From Candidatus Gottesmanbacteria bacterium (lineage in GTDB: Bacteria > Patescibacteriota > Microgenomatia > UBA10105 > UBA927), in contig JACREP010000033.1 of the NCBI GenBank assembly GCA_016218185.1, positions 1 to 7,386 on the forward strand: a DNA stretch of 7,386 nucleotides, written 5' to 3'. The translations under genes were made by a program, and so were the position numbers. This document shows, one piece after another, positions 5,310 through 7,386 of the stretch. Under the pieces are notes generated by a model, which was not told the origin of the DNA, did no database searches, and worked only from the letters and a program-made list of their open reading frames with translations. Numbering within the stretch: position 1 is the first letter of the stretch; the number at the start of each line of letters is the position of its first letter.

Positions 5310-5345
5310 TTGATACTTTATGCCCAATACTTGATACTAAAAGCA
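5310..5345 (+). promoter_or_regulatory. Promoter for a leaderless transporter transcript
   Basis: TTGATA (5310-5315; five of six match TTGACA), a 17-bp spacer and GATACT (5333-5338; four of six match TATAAT) place +1 on the A of ATG 5345. Both boxes lie in a repeated CTTGATACT (5309-5317 and 5330-5338). The fit supports ATG 5345 over the upstream GTG at 5258, which falls inside the inverted repeat. Confidence 0.5.
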
Positions 5346-6274
5346 TGAATACTCATCGCATTTCCGCCTACCTCATGCTTCTTGCGGTTTCCGTCATCTG
5401 GGGCATCGCCGGGCCGGTCATCAAGTTTACCCTCGGGTCATTTCCGCCGCTTATCTTCCTTGCCTACCGGTTTGCGGTCAGCTCGGTCATTGCCACCGTT
5501 GTCCTGGGGACAACAAAAGTAAAACTTCCAAAACACCCCAATGACGTACTGGGGATATTCCTTTACAGCGTTTTCTCCGTAACCATTGCATTGGGGCTTC
5601 TGTTTTTCGGTTTTGAAAAGACCACGTCGCTCGTGGGCACCGTCATTGCCGCCACCGGACCTTTGGTGACAGTTGCAGTTGGAGCTCTTCTCCTTCGGGA
5701 ACGCGTCACTCCAGTCGAGCGTTGGGGCATCACCATCGCGACCATTGGCACTATCCTCACCATCGCGGCACCTGTGTTTACCGACGGCGCCATGCCATCT
5801 GGTACTGTACTGGGAAACCTCCTGGTCATCGCAAGCGTATTTGTTGATGCCATAAGCGTCTATTTAGCCAAACTGCTCGTGCGCGGCCGCACACCTCCGG
5901 CAGCGCTTACCCATATATCATTTCTCATTGGATTCCTCACCATTGCGCCCTTGGTCCTTGCCAGCCACACGCCTCAGGACATTGTACAAACCATCGTCCG
6001 TGCACCGCCTTGGGCTCATGCCGGTGTATGGTTCATGGCTATTGTTTCCGGCACGGTAGCGTATACGTTGAGAAACCGTGCGGTCAAAACCATAGAAATC
6101 AGCGAGGCTGCCGTATTCACCTACCTCCAGCCTCTCTGGGCCGCTCCGCTTTCTCTCATGTGGCTTGGAGAAACCATCACGGCCCCTTTCGTCGCCGGCG
6201 CCATCATTATAGCTATGGGAGTAGCTCTCTCCGAGTGGAAACAGGGGTGGAAACATGGTAGAATACGACTATGA
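5345..6274 (+). CDS. EamA/DMT-superfamily transporter
   Basis: This is a polytopic inner-membrane protein of 309 residues with about ten hydrophobic segments arranged as two EamA repeats (residues about 8-138 and 148-292), the usual length for the drug/metabolite transporter superfamily. The first segment carries the SVIWG motif, followed by an FPPLIFLAYRF segment typical of the family. The second repeat ends in an AVFTYLQPLWAAPLSLMWLGE stretch, another common EamA signature. Members usually export amino acids, nucleosides or small metabolites, but the substrate cannot be told here. The frame is open from GTG 5258. ATG 5345 is preferred because the family N-terminus starts there, the extra 29 residues match nothing, and a promoter-like element fits it. 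Its TGA overlaps the start of rpmE (ATGA), so the two are probably partly co-expressed. Confidence 0.88.
   Translation: MNTHRISAYLMLLAVSVIWGIAGPVIKFTLGSFPPLIFLAYRFAVSSVIATVVLGTTKVKLPKHPNDVLGIFLYSVFSVTIALGLLFFGFEKTTSLVGTVIAATGPLVTVAVGALLLRERVTPVERWGITIATIGTILTIAAPVFTDGAMPSGTVLGNLLVIASVFVDAISVYLAKLLVRGRTPPAALTHISFLIGFLTIAPLVLASHTPQDIVQTIVRAPPWAHAGVWFMAIVSGTVAYTLRNRAVKTIEISEAAVFTYLQPLWAAPLSLMWLGETITAPFVAGAIIIAMGVALSEWKQGWKHGRIRL
6236..6271 (+). promoter_or_regulatory. Extended -10 promoter for leaderless rpmE
   Basis: TAGAAT (6259-6264) is preceded by TGG (6256-6258), forming an extended -10. A weak -35 TGGAAA lies 17 bp upstream (6236-6241). The expected +1 is 6271, the A of the rpmE start codon. 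The element lies inside the 3' end of the transporter gene, so rpmE and prfA can be transcribed without it. Confidence 0.55.
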
Positions 6275-6579
6275 AAGCCAATATCCATCCCCAATGGTAT
6301 AACGATTGCAAGGTCACCTGCGCGTGCGGGAACACCTTTACCGTGGGCGCAACCAAGCCGGAACTCCGTGTGGAAATCTGCGGCCGCTGCCACCCGTTTT
6401 TTACCGGTGAAATGAAGTTCGTGGACACCATGGGGCGCGTCGAGCGCTTCCAGAAAAAACAAAAGGCAGCCGTAGTCACTGCTGCGGTGCTTGCCGACAA
6501 AAAAAAGAAAAAGAAAGAAAGAGAAGAATCGCTTCGATCACCCAAATCCCTCAAAGAAATGCTGATGGGACTTAAATAG
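6271..6579 (+). CDS. rpmE: Large-subunit ribosomal protein bL31 with C-terminal extension
   Basis: This is the zinc-binding form of bL31, a protein at the subunit interface of the ribosome. The core begins MKANIHPQWYND and has the four zinc cysteines C17, C19, C37 and C40, then HPFFTG (41-46) and the DTMGRVERF segment. C13 is an additional cysteine. The family core ends near residue 70. Here about 30 more residues follow, including a long lysine run (about residues 77-82) and a basic tail, probably rRNA-binding. The ATG at 6271 overlaps the transporter stop by four bases and lacks a Shine-Dalgarno. An extended -10 is placed for a leaderless message. It is followed by prfA, a pairing seen in other bacteria. 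Confidence 0.95.
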   Translation: MKANIHPQWYNDCKVTCACGNTFTVGATKPELRVEICGRCHPFFTGEMKFVDTMGRVERFQKKQKAAVVTAAVLADKKKKKKEREESLRSPKSLKEMLMGLK

Positions 6580-6592
6580 CAACACTAGCAAC

Positions 6593-6644
6593 GCAAGTTA
6601 CTTAGTAACACATTTTTTCTAAGTAACTAAGTAACTGGCCTTGC
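6593..6644 (+). promoter_or_regulatory. Alternative hairpins with T6 between rpmE and prfA
   Basis: GTTAC-TTA-GTAAC (6597-6609) forms a small hairpin followed three bases later by TTTTTT (6613-6618), a weak terminator-like unit. The left arm AGTTACTTAG (6596-6605) can instead pair perfectly with CTAAGTAACT at 6619-6628 or with the overlapping copy at 6627-6636, which puts the T tract in a loop. GCAAG (6593-6597) and CTTGC (6640-6644) can close the outer stem. The two folds exclude each other, as in an attenuator, but it may also be a dispersed repeat. prfA has no Shine-Dalgarno and starts 13 bases beyond. Confidence 0.4.
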
Positions 6645-6657
6645 TAACTAACTTATT

Positions 6658-7356
6658 ATGAATTCTGACATCGCAATCATGGAATTTCGTCCCGGCCCCG
6701 GCGGCGAGGAAGCCAAAATTTGGGCCGGAGACCTCATGCGCATGTACACGCGCTATGCCAACATACTGGGGTGGAAGGTGGAGCAACTGGACGATTTTGT
6801 GATCCGCGTGCGCGGACCGGAGGCGTTTGCCAAACTGCAATACGAAGCCGGTACCCACCGCGTCCAGCGGATACCGGCAACGGAGCGCCACGGCCGCATC
6901 CATACATCCACCGCCACCGTTGCCGTGCTGCCCGAAATACCGGAAACAGACGTAACCGTCCGGCCGGAAGACATAGAATGGGAATTTTTCCGAAGCGGGG
7001 GCAAAGGCGGACAAAACGTTAACAAGGTAAGTTCTGCCGCCCGCATCCGCCACAAGCCAACCGGCATCGTGGTATCCGCCCAAACCGAACGCGACCAGTA
7101 CCAAAATCGGCAGGTGGCGCTTTCTCTTCTTCGCGCAAAGTTGTGGGAACAAAAAGAGCTGGAAGCCGCACGCATTGCAGGAGACGCACGAAGCGTTATA
7201 GGTAGGGGTATGCGCGCCGAAAAAATCCGAACCTATAACTTTCCGCAAAACCGCGTCACCGATCACCGCATCAACAAATCCTGGCACAACTTGGAGAATA
7301 TTATTGAAGGCAAAATGCAAAAAATTACGGAAGCATTAGTTCAAAACCAAGCATAA
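6658..7356 (+). CDS. prfA: Peptide chain release factor 1, short form lacking domain 1
   Basis: It recognises UAA and UAG in the ribosomal A site and triggers peptide release. The protein begins at what is roughly residue 110-115 of an ordinary RF1, with the EFRPGPGGEEAKIWAGDL segment. The codon-reading motif PAT is at 73-75, RF1 type rather than the SPF of RF2. The catalytic GGQ is at 117-119. The RTYNFPQNRVTDHRIN segment typical of RF1 lies near the C-terminus. Length is 232 against about 360 in E. coli. An in-frame TAA at 6649-6651 and the bL31 gene just upstream exclude a longer protein, so domain 1, which contacts the GTPase centre and RF3, is absent. At least one TAG (rpmE) in this window needs RF1. 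The stand-alone rescue factor PrfH also lacks domain 1, but the PAT motif, C-terminal match and rpmE neighbour favour a genuine RF1. Confidence 0.88.
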   Translation: MNSDIAIMEFRPGPGGEEAKIWAGDLMRMYTRYANILGWKVEQLDDFVIRVRGPEAFAKLQYEAGTHRVQRIPATERHGRIHTSTATVAVLPEIPETDVTVRPEDIEWEFFRSGGKGGQNVNKVSSAARIRHKPTGIVVSAQTERDQYQNRQVALSLLRAKLWEQKELEAARIAGDARSVIGRGMRAEKIRTYNFPQNRVTDHRINKSWHNLENIIEGKMQKITEALVQNQA

Positions 7357-7386
7357 CTCAAAATTCATCCTACGTGAATAAAGCCC

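Noticed and set aside
5258..5344. 29-residue N-terminal extension of the transporter from GTG 5258
   Set aside because: The GTG lies inside an inverted repeat, the extra residues match no family feature, and ATG 5345 gives the normal EamA start with a promoter at leaderless distance.
6619..7320. 233-codon open frame on the minus strand opposite prfA
   Set aside because: It lies entirely antisense to the well-supported release factor gene, shows no family motif and has no ribosome-binding or promoter support.

Overview
The window looks like a piece of a Candidate Phyla Radiation (Patescibacteria) chromosome. This is inferred from four things. The release factor 1 gene lacks the N-terminal domain. 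The gene content is small and tightly packed. Several starts have no Shine-Dalgarno and sit exactly where a leaderless transcript would begin. Palindromic repeats are scattered between and inside genes. TAA, TGA and TAG all end genes here, so the code is ordinary code 11 and not the UGA-glycine code of Gracilibacteria/Absconditabacteria. No rRNA, tRNA, CRISPR array, phage or transposase gene was seen. All seven confident genes are on the + strand.

Region 1 (1-2637) is the unusual part. A 395-base non-coding head carries an imperfect direct repeat, then a strong-looking promoter (TTGACA, 17 bp, extended -10) whose -10 and start point are covered by a perfect 16-bp palindrome. A leader of about 275 bases follows, with several dyads, a possible 36-codon upstream ORF, a run of heptamers, and a hairpin touching a strong Shine-Dalgarno. 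It leads into a 403-residue protein I do not recognise. One base after its stop begins a complete DUF917 (S-methyl-thiohydantoin desulfurase-like) protein. The two genes are probably coupled and controlled together. This is the best candidate for an undescribed system.

Region 2 (2638-5163) holds an M24B Xaa-Pro peptidase followed by histidyl-tRNA synthetase. The peptidase gene has been invaded in frame by four inverted-repeat elements, two of them clearly related and differing by compensated base pairs. All five metal ligands remain, so the enzyme is probably active.

Region 3 (5164-7386) has a 181-base spacer with a 12-bp inverted repeat, an EamA/DMT-type transporter, then bL31 (rpmE) overlapping it by 4 bases, and a short release factor 1 (prfA) after a repeat-rich 78-base spacer. 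The rpmE-prfA pair is a translation module.

Two initiation styles coexist. The first operon has a long leader and a strong Shine-Dalgarno. The peptidase, transporter and bL31 genes each have a -10-like hexamer ending exactly 6 bases before the ATG, as expected of leaderless mRNAs.
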